In this document: positions 49,649 through 59,143 of the stretch, piece after piece | How the letters are laid out: every line of letters begins with the position of its first letter | Position numbering within the stretch: position 1 is the first letter of the stretch | Source of the DNA: Petasospora fabianii | Lineage: Eukaryota > Ascomycota > Saccharomycetes > Phaffomycetales > Wickerhamomycetaceae | Assembly (NCBI GenBank): GCA_022641835.1 | Contig: CP048718.1 | Span: forward strand, 310,001 to 374,000 | Length of the DNA: 64,000 nt | Reading direction: 5' to 3' | Made by a program: the position numbers and the translations under genes | Notes under the pieces: model-generated | What the model was told of the DNA's origin: nothing | Seen by the model: only the letters and a program-made list of their open reading frames with translations | Databases searched by the model: none

Positions 49649-49834
49649 TCTCAATAGGTTCTGATACCCTGTGTAGTTGTTATTGTGAAGTTTAAGAACC
49701 GTGTAGTTGAGTTAAAGAGATGTTTTTAAAATTTCGCGTACCTTCTCTTCTCTACTCTACTATGAAGACTACTACAACTACACCCCACACAACCTCATAC
49801 TGCTTCAACCATCTATTAGCACTCATCGCACATC

Positions 49835-51991
49835 ATGTCTGTGACCACAAAGCCCTCAAGAAGACAGAGATCACGTCAGATGCCAACTTATCTCGTTTCG
49901 CTACAGGAACAACTCCTCCAAAGCGTGGACCTCGTACTATCAGAACCCACAACACACATCAAACTACCTGTGACATACCAACGTCTCTACAAATCAGTAG
50001 AGTTCCTTTGCAGAGACAGACACCAGTCACAGTTGTCGAACACACTCTTTGATAAGATTCAAGAACGCACATCACAGCTGCTAGATCAGTATCAAAGTCA
50101 TGCCTCCGATAACGAGCCTCTCTCATCTTTTGTAATACTCTACGACATCATCGATTCGAAATTGAAGGCATTACAAAAGATCTATCTTTTCCTAGATAGA
50201 ACTTATCTTCTTCACCATCCTACAAAGAAGCCAATTATTGATTTTGGAATGCTAAACCTCTATGGTGAAATGGTACAAGGTGGCCAATGGGACCTCTTAC
50301 TTGAAAGATTCATATCATCTCTCAATGATCTCAGATCAAATCCTAGTTCAGAACTGAGCTCAACACTTGTTGATTTCTGGAAAAGATTCTACAAAGTGTC
50401 AAAATGGAGCGATATCGATACAACCATCTTGAAATCCACCCAGAGTTTCTATCGTGATGCCCATAATAAGATCATTGATGCTCACCCTTCAGAAACCGTG
50501 TTTGACGTCTTTTACGATGCTGTCGTTAGAGAACAACAATTTTGGACCACTTGTGAACTTGATGAAAAGGTAATAACCTCCCTTAAGCACGCTACTGTCT
50601 CGGAAATGATCTTCCAGAACTTTCAGGATGATGCACCAAAATTTGTCCTGCCCTTATTCCAAAAGAAGATGTACACATCATTAGTACGTCTCTTCCAATT
50701 CATCCAAAACAGTAATAGCAAGGATAGACCTGCCCTAATGAATGCTGTGACTACTCAGTGGGGGTGCTATATTGTTGAATACGTCTCACATGTTATCACT
50801 ACACATACAGATGATGTCATTGAAGCACTGATCAGATCAAAGAAGAACCTCAACATCATTGTCGAAAAGTTTCTTAATGGTAATGTTGATATGGAGTATA
50901 AACTCAGAGAGTTCTTCCAGACTGCCCTTACACTAACCCATGCCGAGCACGTCAACAAAAGGTTACATAAGTACATTGACAACTTCTTTAGAAACATAGA
51001 AGGTGATCGTGCTGAGAATTCGAAGGTTCTACACGACATCATCCTTATCTTCAAGTCAACTTCCAATAAGGAATCATTTATGAACACTGAGTATCGCCGT
51101 GATCTTGCTAAAAGACTTCTACATCAGACCACCAAGGATATCACACTAGAGTTGGAACTTCTCACGCTAATTGAACAGGAGATTAACCCAGAGATTGTAC
51201 ATTCGCTCAAATCCATGTTTGACGATCTCAAGGAGAGTAAACAGCTTAAGGAAAACTTCCACACCATCTCCACAGTTGACTTCACTCCACAAATCCTTAA
51301 ACATGACAAATGGCCACAGAATGACTCTCGAGTTGTGTTCCCAGATGAACTTCAAACCCTACTCGACGAATTCAAAGACTTTTACATCTCAACTAATGAC
51401 AAATATCAAAAACGTGTTCTCAAATGGGTACCAAATCTTGGAACGATGAATATCACTGCTCATTTCCCCCTGGGTGATCAGGAATTACAAGTGAGCACGT
51501 CTCAAGGTATCGTTCTCGTCCTATTCAACGACCATGACTCCCTATCGTTCGATGAAATCAAAAAGATGACAAAGATGGAGACAAGATCCATCGCTGCTGC
51601 ATTATATTCCCTGACACAGGGTAAGTATAAGGTGTTGACCAAGGATACCGTGACCGGTCGTTACTCTATGAATGCAACGTTCACTGATAAGAAGAAGAAG
51701 AGAATCATCAAGATCAAACCAATCCAGGTCAAGATGAAGAATGGTGAGGTGTTGGAAGAGGAGGATATCGATACCTCAGAGACACCATTGGCTGATCCAT
51801 GGGCAGTGGAAGCATTCATTGTTAGATTGATGAAGTCTGAAACAAGCTTTGATCACAAGTCCTTGATCGAAAGGGTACAAAGTGAAATGGTGACAACTCA
51901 ACAGGCTATCAAGTCCTGTATTGATTCTTTGCTGGACAAGGAGTACATCTCCAGAGTTGATGCGTCCGATTTATATGTCTACATCCCTTGA
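49835..51991 (+). CDS. cullin, Cul4/Rtt101-like or Cul3-like ubiquitin ligase scaffold (718 aa)
   Basis: Scaffold of a cullin-RING ubiquitin ligase. N-terminal cullin repeats: LYKSVEFLCRDRHQSQLSNTLFDKI and LQKIYLFLDRTYLLHHPTKKPIIDFGM resemble animal CUL4 (LYQAVENLCSHK, RSIFLFLDRTYVL). The cullin homology domain includes FMNTEYRRDLAKRLLHQT, TAHFPLGDQELQVSTSQGIVLVLFND and DEIKKMTKMETRSIAAAL. The C-terminal winged helix carries the neddylation site AFIVRLMKSETSFDHKSLIERV (Lys in LMK) and ends KEYISRVDASDLYVYIP. All parts needed for Rbx1 and Nedd8 binding are present. Which yeast cullin (Rtt101, Cul3, Cdc53) it corresponds to needs a tree; the N-terminal motif favours the Cul4 type. Confidence 0.9.
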   Translation: MSVTTKPSRRQRSRQMPTYLVSLQEQLLQSVDLVLSEPTTHIKLPVTYQRLYKSVEFLCRDRHQSQLSNTLFDKIQERTSQLLDQYQSHASDNEPLSSFVILYDIIDSKLKALQKIYLFLDRTYLLHHPTKKPIIDFGMLNLYGEMVQGGQWDLLLERFISSLNDLRSNPSSELSSTLVDFWKRFYKVSKWSDIDTTILKSTQSFYRDAHNKIIDAHPSETVFDVFYDAVVREQQFWTTCELDEKVITSLKHATVSEMIFQNFQDDAPKFVLPLFQKKMYTSLVRLFQFIQNSNSKDRPALMNAVTTQWGCYIVEYVSHVITTHTDDVIEALIRSKKNLNIIVEKFLNGNVDMEYKLREFFQTALTLTHAEHVNKRLHKYIDNFFRNIEGDRAENSKVLHDIILIFKSTSNKESFMNTEYRRDLAKRLLHQTTKDITLELELLTLIEQEINPEIVHSLKSMFDDLKESKQLKENFHTISTVDFTPQILKHDKWPQNDSRVVFPDELQTLLDEFKDFYISTNDKYQKRVLKWVPNLGTMNITAHFPLGDQELQVSTSQGIVLVLFNDHDSLSFDEIKKMTKMETRSIAAALYSLTQGKYKVLTKDTVTGRYSMNATFTDKKKKRIIKIKPIQVKMKNGEVLEEEDIDTSETPLADPWAVEAFIVRLMKSETSFDHKSLIERVQSEMVTTQQAIKSCIDSLLDKEYISRVDASDLYVYIP

Positions 51992-52190
51992 GCTGTTGAT
52001 GGAGATCATGATGTCCATCTTTATACTACCATAATCAACGGAAGACTACGGTGGCTGCAGCCGTGTTTAGACGTATTAAGATTGTCTTATAGGATTAAAA
52101 TTTGAGTCTAGTGATACATGAACAATCTTTGGGAGAATAGTTCAAAAACGCAAAACGGAAATCAGCAAAACAGACAACTTGTAGGCTTCA

Positions 52191-54263
52191 TTATTCAGCC
52201 TCAAAGATATCAGAAGCATGAATGATCAACTCCTCGACAAGCTTACCTTGATAGCTCATATCACTGGCATTCAAATCACCTTTAGGGAACAACGTTGGCC
52301 CCCAGATGATACCCAAGTTCCTCTGGCTCATCAAGTTGATGTCCTGCTTTGAAGCGATCTTGGCTAAATGGAAGATCAAGGAACGTAAGGTCCAATAGGA
52401 ACTATCTGGAAGGTCATAGACGACTTGATGGATTCTCTTAAGCCTCACATCTGGTTCTGGGATCTTGACATGTTCAAGGAACTGTGGGGAAGCGGTATTA
52501 GTCAACAATGCCTCTGGAAGAGATGAGAAGTAATTCTTGAGGAGCGAGGCAACAGCGTATATATCACTGTCAGTAATGGAGTTTGGATTTGGAAGAATAA
52601 GTTTGATGTTGCTTGGATCCTTGTCAATCATCTCCTTGAGGGAGTTTACAGTGGCAATGTTACCAGATGTACGATATATGCCTTCAAGTTCAGCACCATA
52701 TTTGTCAACAACGTAGATACATTGACGAACGACAGATGGAACCATTTCACCTTCAAACTCAATAAGGTCCGTAATAGGAGTACCAAAAGTCTTAAAGCCA
52801 GATTGTGTTCCTGGAGGGAGTGGAACACTCTCTGCATTGATGACGGACTGTGGTCTTGGTCCAGTGATGATGGAACTTTGGTCAAGGTATGGTGTGGAGC
52901 TGACAGACTTATTTTCACTGAGTGAAGGTGTAGCCACTGACGATCTATTACCTGGGTGATTAGAACCATTTGATGCATCATATGGACTTGGTGACGCCAC
53001 GGAGGCACCCAATGCAGATGAAGAATCACTCTGACCTGACACATTACGGAACTTGTTTGCATTAGCTGGGTTTGGATTAAGGTTGGTGACAGCTTTTGGC
53101 TTGAGAGAGTGCACATTACCTGCTGGGGCCATTGATGGGTGTTGTCTGTACTCGACTGGAATGAGTTGTTTGTTCGACTGAGAACCACTAAGATTCTTCA
53201 AGATGTATTGTGAAAGGTCCTTTTCGTTGTCGATGGACGAGGCGATGACCTTGACTGACTGAATGTTGGAGCCCGCCATTGGTGAAATGCTGAGTGCAGT
53301 CTGAAGCACAACGTCTTCCGTCTGAGTAGCATATTTTTGAAGTTGAAGACTCATGGCAATGTCTATTTCAATAATGAGGTCCTTCAACTGTTTAACAGTG
53401 GATGGTCTGAAATTGTTAAGGAAGACATTTCTCAACCCTGTAGATGTTGACACTTTTTGTCTGTAGTCAGAGTCAGCTGCCTCAATCTTTCTAAGCAAGA
53501 TCTCCTCCTGTTCACTTGTAGTCTTTGATCCCTTCAAGGTAAACTTCTTAGATGATGGATCGGTGGTCTTTACCCTCTCGAGCTCCACACATAATTGATC
53601 ATACTTTGACTTGGCCTTCTCGGCAGCCGAGATAGAATCCACAACTTCTCTTTCCTTACGCTTGAAGTTTTCCTTGATCGACTTTCTGTTTCTAGAGAAA
53701 GTAGAAGCCATAGAACTTAGTTCGTCATGCATGGTGAACAACTGCTTAGAATGAGCAGAGGTATGTGCAGCAATTCGTTCATCAACTCTGAGAAGCTTCT
53801 CTAGCCCTTGTGTGAGGGAATCTTGTTTCAAGTTTCCTGTGCTCTTCAATGCCTCTTGAGTCGCGCGTGTAATCTTCTTTAGATGCTCCTCATGATCTTC
53901 TTCGAGGATGGCACGCTTGCGGATGTATTTAGTCCATTCTTCACATGTATTGACACTCTTCTTAAGACGTCCAAGAAGAACCTCAATTGCCGAATCTGAT
54001 GCTAAAGCGCGTGTCACTTTCTCCTGTTCGAGTAAAGCAGGGGATGCAGAGGGAATAATCTTCGCCGGAGTTGCTGGTGTTGATTTATCACCAGATAACG
54101 AATCAGTTTCAGTCCCATTAGATGATGGGGCGGCAGTGCTCGCGTCTCCAGAGTCAGCAGAGGATGTGACGTTACCAGCGCTAAGCGGAGACGAAATGAC
54201 AGGCTGCGATGACTGTGAGTTCATCGTAGACGCGGACGTAATTCTTGCCGATGGGTCCGTCAT
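52191..54263 (-). CDS. RGD1: Rgd1, F-BAR and RhoGAP protein (690 aa)
   Basis: GTPase-activating protein for Rho3/Rho4 in yeast, recruited to membranes by its F-BAR domain, acting in polarised growth and cytokinesis. The order is a Ser/Thr-rich N-terminus, an F-BAR domain (about 75-320; LLGRLKKSVNTCEEWTKYIRKRAILEEDHEEHLKKI opens it), a linker rich in Ser/Asn/Pro, then RhoGAP from about 495: FGTPITDLIEFEG, IYRTSGN with the arginine finger, DPSNIKLILPN, ALLKNYFSSLPEAL-type helix and NLGIIWGPTLFP. The ATG at 54263 is used; the frame opens 14 codons upstream from GTG. Confidence 0.92.
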   Translation of the reverse strand: MTDPSARITSASTMNSQSSQPVISSPLSAGNVTSSADSGDASTAAPSSNGTETDSLSGDKSTPATPAKIIPSASPALLEQEKVTRALASDSAIEVLLGRLKKSVNTCEEWTKYIRKRAILEEDHEEHLKKITRATQEALKSTGNLKQDSLTQGLEKLLRVDERIAAHTSAHSKQLFTMHDELSSMASTFSRNRKSIKENFKRKEREVVDSISAAEKAKSKYDQLCVELERVKTTDPSSKKFTLKGSKTTSEQEEILLRKIEAADSDYRQKVSTSTGLRNVFLNNFRPSTVKQLKDLIIEIDIAMSLQLQKYATQTEDVVLQTALSISPMAGSNIQSVKVIASSIDNEKDLSQYILKNLSGSQSNKQLIPVEYRQHPSMAPAGNVHSLKPKAVTNLNPNPANANKFRNVSGQSDSSSALGASVASPSPYDASNGSNHPGNRSSVATPSLSENKSVSSTPYLDQSSIITGPRPQSVINAESVPLPPGTQSGFKTFGTPITDLIEFEGEMVPSVVRQCIYVVDKYGAELEGIYRTSGNIATVNSLKEMIDKDPSNIKLILPNPNSITDSDIYAVASLLKNYFSSLPEALLTNTASPQFLEHVKIPEPDVRLKRIHQVVYDLPDSSYWTLRSLIFHLAKIASKQDINLMSQRNLGIIWGPTLFPKGDLNASDMSYQGKLVEELIIHASDIFEAE

Positions 54264-54513
54264 AGCCAATGGATCGTGGATATAGAGACTATGTCTTGCC
54301 AGCACCTTGTTCTTGGTTAAGTCGCAAGTTTAACTGTGACGTGCTTTGTTTTTGTTGATGATCAACTTTCTGCTGCCCGTACCGAAAAGCGCGCTGCTAT
54401 GGTGATGAGTTCCTAATCCGGAAATCGTAGCTTTAATTGTCAAGTATATATGAAAACTGGCTACATAGTGGTTCATTTCATGATCTATTATATGCATGTA
54501 TTCTATGGTGTTT

Positions 54514-56343
54514 TTAATGAGCCTTGTTCTTCTTGAAACTGAATGAGCCCTTCTTTGAAGAACTACCAAAACGAGGACCTCCAGAACGCATACCACCAAA
54601 TTGTTGACCACCAAAGTTGAAGTTAAACCCACCAAATGGATTTCCACCACTTCCACCACTTTGTCTGAATTGAGCACCATGGAACGGATGACCACCAAAC
54701 CCAGCACCTCCATGCCCACCTGGTTTTTGTGATTCAGGATCATTAGGATCATGACCAGCATCATAATCTTTACGCTTTTGTTCATCACTCAATACTTCAT
54801 AAGCATGATTGATCTCGGTCATCTTAGCTTCAACTTCCTCTTGGGTCATGTCACCTTTGTACTTGTCTGGATGGAATTGCTTCGTCATTTCACGATAAGC
54901 CTTCTTGATTGCGCCATCATCAGCATTTCTTGGAACACCAAGGATCTTGTAGTAGTCGTTCTTTGGTGGGGACTGAGAACGCTGTTGTTGATGTTGTTGT
55001 CTCTGATGTTGCTGTTCGTGGTATTGTTGACGACGCTGCTGTTGTTGCTTCTGTGATATGTGGGCTTGGATCTTCTCGATTCGAGACTTGAGGAATGTTG
55101 ATTCTTTCATATTTGTAGGACATCCATTAATTTCTTGCTGTGCCTGTTCGAAGTTTTTCTCATGGATGAGACCATCGATGACGTTGAGACGTCTAGCTAG
55201 TGAATCCTTTGGTGAGCGTGTTGCGTATTTTTTAAAACTCTTTGAATCATGGCGTAATAGACTATCCATAGCGAGTGTTTCAAATATTGTATCCTCAAAC
55301 TTGTTACCCTTGATTGAGTACTGCTTGTTGAAGGAATCGGATTTGGATATGATATATGCAAGATTGGTATCGAATTTTTCATTCTCACGTCTAATCTTAA
55401 GGAAATGGCCCTTATCTGTAAGTCTTGTAGAAAGATCCTTAAAGTCCATCTCTTCCAATTGGTGTGCCTCGTTATCTTGTTGTTCCGATTGAATATGCTG
55501 GAAGTATCTGTGATGCGTGGCAAGATGTGTGAGGATGGTACTGTACTTGTTCAAGAACTTGGAGTTCTTTTTACATGTCTCAAAGTCCATGTTATAATGT
55601 AGACACTTCTTGTTAGCGGTAAGTGAATTGGTGTATTCACCTAATGCAAACAAGTAGATATCTGAGAGTCTGTTCCAATTTTCAGAGTTGGTGGTTGGGT
55701 TAACCTTGGTGATGATATCTAGATCATCAGCTATGTTTGCAAAGAGAGCTGCTTGTTCATTTGAATCTGATGTGCTTTTGATGGCTTCTTGTGTTAAAGC
55801 AATTCTCTTTTCTCGAAGTGAAGTATCGAATGGTGCGAGTTGAATAGCCTCAGACAACTTTTCCTTGTCACCGGACCTGCTCAAGCCATCAATGATGTGT
55901 ATCTTCTCCAAGGTGTCCTTTAACAATGGATCATCTTCTGGCATATGTCTCTTGATATTTTCAAGCTTTTCCCTCTGTCCATATTTCACAATGAGACCTA
56001 AGAGATTCTTCTTAACACCTTCATTACTTGGATTGAGCCCCAATGATATTTCAAAATCTTGCATGGCTTGACTCTCTTTACCAAGAGAAAGACTAATGAT
56101 AGCCTTCTTGTAGTGAACCTTGGCTAGAAGCACCATACGCCCAGCTTCGTCCAGACCCTCCGGTGTATCTCTTAAGAGGGCATCATACTGACTCAGTATT
56201 TCCAATGATGGGCCTCGTGATGCAAATGCTTGATCAACTTGGGCGAGCTGAGCATTGAACTCTTCAGCGGTTATAGCGCTCACGGCAGATGACGCTGCTA
56301 GAACCGCCACCACCAGGCGCGAAAGCATAGTATGTGGTTTCAT
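54514..56343 (-). CDS. JEM1: ER-lumenal J-domain protein, Jem1/DNAJC3-like (609 aa)
   Basis: Cofactor of the ER Hsp70 Kar2. A signal peptide (MLSRLVVAVLAASSAVSA) is followed by a long helical, TPR-like region (residues about 30-420; AKVHYKKAIISLSLGKESQAMQDFEISLGLNPSNEGVKKNL is the clearest repeat), a Gln-rich stretch, and a J domain at about 462-531 with HPD at 491-493. Yeast Jem1 has the same order and a length of 645 aa. In contrast to what I recall of Jem1, the J domain is followed by a Gly/Phe-rich tail of about 75 residues like that of class B J-proteins. The C-terminus KNKAH is no HDEL signal. Assignment between Jem1 and DNAJC3/P58 types is inference. Confidence 0.78.
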   Translation of the reverse strand: MKPHTMLSRLVVAVLAASSAVSAITAEEFNAQLAQVDQAFASRGPSLEILSQYDALLRDTPEGLDEAGRMVLLAKVHYKKAIISLSLGKESQAMQDFEISLGLNPSNEGVKKNLLGLIVKYGQREKLENIKRHMPEDDPLLKDTLEKIHIIDGLSRSGDKEKLSEAIQLAPFDTSLREKRIALTQEAIKSTSDSNEQAALFANIADDLDIITKVNPTTNSENWNRLSDIYLFALGEYTNSLTANKKCLHYNMDFETCKKNSKFLNKYSTILTHLATHHRYFQHIQSEQQDNEAHQLEEMDFKDLSTRLTDKGHFLKIRRENEKFDTNLAYIISKSDSFNKQYSIKGNKFEDTIFETLAMDSLLRHDSKSFKKYATRSPKDSLARRLNVIDGLIHEKNFEQAQQEINGCPTNMKESTFLKSRIEKIQAHISQKQQQQRRQQYHEQQHQRQQHQQQRSQSPPKNDYYKILGVPRNADDGAIKKAYREMTKQFHPDKYKGDMTQEEVEAKMTEINHAYEVLSDEQKRKDYDAGHDPNDPESQKPGGHGGAGFGGHPFHGAQFRQSGGSGGNPFGGFNFNFGGQQFGGMRSGGPRFGSSSKKGSFSFKKNKAH

Positions 56344-57404
56344 AATCCTGTTATATGTCTCGATTTGCTAAAGTGTAGCTGATGGGAATGAAGATCTTCG
56401 AGTGAGTTGATCACTAGTTTAATCAAAATGTGCCTCTTTCCGATGAGGTGTCAGTTACATCGTAGGGCGCGATCTCGAACCTTCGGAGAGTTCAAAAGCG
56501 CGAACACCCTGAGGCTCTTAGTTAAGGAGACGAGCTTTAATAGACTGAGTTGTCTGTGTCCCGATGGTAGCTATTGAAGTAGTGTCATCTGAATAGATGA
56601 TATCCAATGACTCAGAATGAATCAGGTCTGTCCAAATGGCTCTTACCTCCTTGCTTCTGAGTAGGATTATCCCCAAGGCCATCGATCGCCGCGCTCTCCT
56701 TCCATTTTTTTGAGATTTTTATTGTTGCCAGAGCAACAATCGATTCGATATGGGAAGCCAAAGAAAGGGGCGCGCGCGGGTTTGAACAACTTAAGGCAAT
56801 GAGCGACAGTTGTGGGGCAATATAGCAAATTTTATACTTCCAAGATTGAGGTGATCTTCTACTGAGTGGTTCTGATGGTATAAAATCAGCGATAGTTTAG
56901 TATGGAGAAATGCCCACGCAAACAATCGTTCTTAGTCTCATTGCACTACTTCACTACACCAGGGACAGACATATCTGTATCAACTTCACTCTTCACTAAC
57001 TTAACGGGTGATCCAATACACATGGACCTTGTCTTGTCTAAAGCATCAACTGTACAGCTACTAATTACCAAACCACTAGCAAACTTACATCAAAGTCAAC
57101 TGGAATCTCCCCACTGCTCAAAAGTGGAAGGTATCGCCGCGATTCCTAAACAGGGAACACGCGAAATCTTGATGAGTATAGGAAACCGATCCCCGATAAT
57201 GTAAGTTAAACCTTATCGAATTGGGATCGGGCACGCACATTGCGACAGGAGTTGGCTTCCCGCCCTTTTTTCTCCTCCTTATGGCGCGGTTATATAATAG
57301 AGTAGATCTGCTCCTTCTCCAGAGATGATCATGATGAAGGTGAAGAAGATATTGTGTTGATCTTTTCTTATTTGTAAAGATCTCTATTGTGCTTCCGTAT
57401 TACA
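56344..57404. promoter_or_regulatory. divergent promoter, JEM1-like and aminotransferase genes
   Basis: About 1.06 kb. GGGGCGCGCGCGGG at about 56768-56781. A TATATAA near 57289-57296 lies about 110 bases ahead of the aminotransferase. An ATG-initiated frame of 100 codons (56902-57204) has no recognisable content and is left out. Confidence 0.45.
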
Positions 57405-58805
57405 ATGTCCGCACAAATTCAAACACAGACTCAGCTTAGCAAGCAATCAGCTATCCTTCAGACATCCATCAAGAGACTCCCAGTCGCTCTCAGCGGCAAA
57501 GGTGTTTGGATTACCGTCCAGGACCCAGAAACAGGTGAGGAGAGACTCATGCTTGATGGTAACTCTGGTGCTGCCGTTTCCTCCGTTGGTCATGGTGACG
57601 ATGAGATTAAGGCTAAGATGATTGAAGCTGTCGATAAAGTTGTGTACAACTTCCCACTCATGACTAGTAACCAGCCATCTGAAGAGCTTGCACAGTTCAT
57701 CATTGATAACTCCCCAGAAGGTGCATTTGAGACTGCCACTTTCACTGGTTCTGGTTCTGAATCCAATGAGAATGCCCTTAAGCTCGTGAGAAAATACCAC
57801 ATTGAGAATGGTGACCTTAAGAGAGTCAAGTTCATCTCTAGAAAGCAATCTTACCATGGATTCACCATTGGTGCTCTCTCCATCTCTGACAACTTGAGAA
57901 AATTTGAGTTCTCGGACATCTTGATGCCTGAGGAAGTCACACCAAAGACTTCTCAGTGCTACCCATACAGACACATGAAGGATGGTGAAACCTTGGAGCA
58001 GTACAAGGACAGACTTCTCCAGGATTTGGAAGATGTCTTTATTAAGGAAGGTCCAGATACAATTGCTGCATTCATTTGTGAGACCGTGACTGGATCCACT
58101 TTTGGATGCTCTTTGCCAATCCCAGGTTATTTGGATGGATGTAGAGACATCTGTCACAAATATGGTGCCTTGTTCTACTTGGATGAAGTTATGTGTGGTA
58201 TGGGTAGAATGGGTTCATTCCATGCCTGGGAACAATTCATGGAAGGTCCAGGTCCAGATATTCAAACAAACGGTAAGACTTTAGGTGCTGGTTATGTTAC
58301 TATTGCTTCCATCCTGGTCTCTCCAAGAGTCATGAAAGTGTTCAAGGATAAGAAGTCATTGATCTCTGGTGCTCAAACTTACCACTCTCACACTTTCAAC
58401 TGTCAGGTTGCCCTTGAAGTTCAAAAGAAGGTTAAGAAGGATAACATGATTGCTAACATCAAAGAGCAAGGTGCCTATTTCGGTAAGACCTTAAGAGAGA
58501 AACTTGCAAACTCCAAGACTGCTGGTGATATCAGAGGAGCTGGTGGATTCTGGGCCATTGAATGGGTCAAGGACAGAAAGACCAAAGAGCCATTCCCAAA
58601 GGAGTTTGGTTATGGTGCTAAATTCACAAAGAAGTTGTATGACAATGGTGTTTTCAACTTGGGTGGTACTGGTACCATTGATGGTGTTATTGGTGAGCAT
58701 GCTCTTTTCTCTCCAGCATTCTCTATCACTAGAGAAGAGATTGATGAGTTGATTAGCAGAATCGTAAAGACTGTTGAGGAATTAGAGTCTGAGGTCTTTG
58801 CTTGA
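57405..58805 (+). CDS. class III PLP-dependent aminotransferase (466 aa)
   Basis: Fold type I enzyme of the omega-aminotransferase group. Features: DGNSGAAVSSVGHGDDEI near the N-terminus, FTGSGSESNENALKLVRKYH (cofactor phosphate loop), SYHGFTIGALSIS, the ALFYLDEVMCGMGRMGSFHAWEQ block with the Asp that binds the pyridine nitrogen, and the Schiff-base lysine in TNGKTLGAGYVTIAS. A C-terminal small domain follows. The family includes transaminases for beta-alanine, GABA, taurine or diamines; the amino donor here is unknown. It is not the usual yeast ornithine (CAR2), GABA (UGA1) or BIO3 enzyme by its length and motifs. No targeting peptide. Codon use is strongly biased, suggesting good expression. 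The ATG at 57405 is used; the frame opens from TTG six codons earlier. Confidence 0.9.
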   Translation: MSAQIQTQTQLSKQSAILQTSIKRLPVALSGKGVWITVQDPETGEERLMLDGNSGAAVSSVGHGDDEIKAKMIEAVDKVVYNFPLMTSNQPSEELAQFIIDNSPEGAFETATFTGSGSESNENALKLVRKYHIENGDLKRVKFISRKQSYHGFTIGALSISDNLRKFEFSDILMPEEVTPKTSQCYPYRHMKDGETLEQYKDRLLQDLEDVFIKEGPDTIAAFICETVTGSTFGCSLPIPGYLDGCRDICHKYGALFYLDEVMCGMGRMGSFHAWEQFMEGPGPDIQTNGKTLGAGYVTIASILVSPRVMKVFKDKKSLISGAQTYHSHTFNCQVALEVQKKVKKDNMIANIKEQGAYFGKTLREKLANSKTAGDIRGAGGFWAIEWVKDRKTKEPFPKEFGYGAKFTKKLYDNGVFNLGGTGTIDGVIGEHALFSPAFSITREEIDELISRIVKTVEELESEVFA

Positions 58806-59143
58806 GCTCATCTAATATTGTTTTTACTAGTGCTGGTCACTGGCTTTATATGCTCTTTCTCTCTTTTCATGCTCTTTTTATGCTCTTTTTATGCTCTTTT
58901 TGTACCCTATTTTACTATATCCAGATCTGGTGATTTGGTGGATTAATATTATAAATCTTCATGTATCTATAAATTTGCATTGTAGTTAGTATCTTTTATT
59001 GAATAGGAAATCACGTGACGTGTAATGGTGGCGCGCGCGCCACGGCGCCAACGCTGACTCGGAGTTTCCCCAGTTAAACTAATCATATATAACAACGCCT
59101 TCGACGACTTGGCTTTGCACATCCCTCAATTGTGGAAGTTTGG
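58806..59143. promoter_or_regulatory. 3' flank of the aminotransferase and DPP III promoter
   Basis: About 340 bases. Left part: a short tandem repeat (58848-58903). Right part: TCACGTGA at 59011-59018, directly followed by CGTGTA, then a 16-base perfect palindrome at 59028-59043, then TATATAA at 59086-59092, about 55 bases before the first ATG of the DPP III gene. CACGTG is the core bound by yeast Cbf1 or Pho4. Confidence 0.55.
58848..58903. repeat. short tandem repeat, unit about 10-11 bp (TATGCTCTTTT)
   Basis: TATGCTCTTTCTCTCTTTTCATGCTCTTTTTATGCTCTTTTTATGCTC and so on: five imperfect copies of a T-rich unit about 45 bases after the aminotransferase stop. Likely in the 3' UTR or terminator; it could act in 3' end formation. 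Confidence 0.7.

Noticed and set aside
56902-57204. 100-codon ATG frame in the JEM1-aminotransferase promoter region
   Set aside because: No recognisable content, and it lies in the divergent promoter; chance frames of this length are expected in 1 kb.
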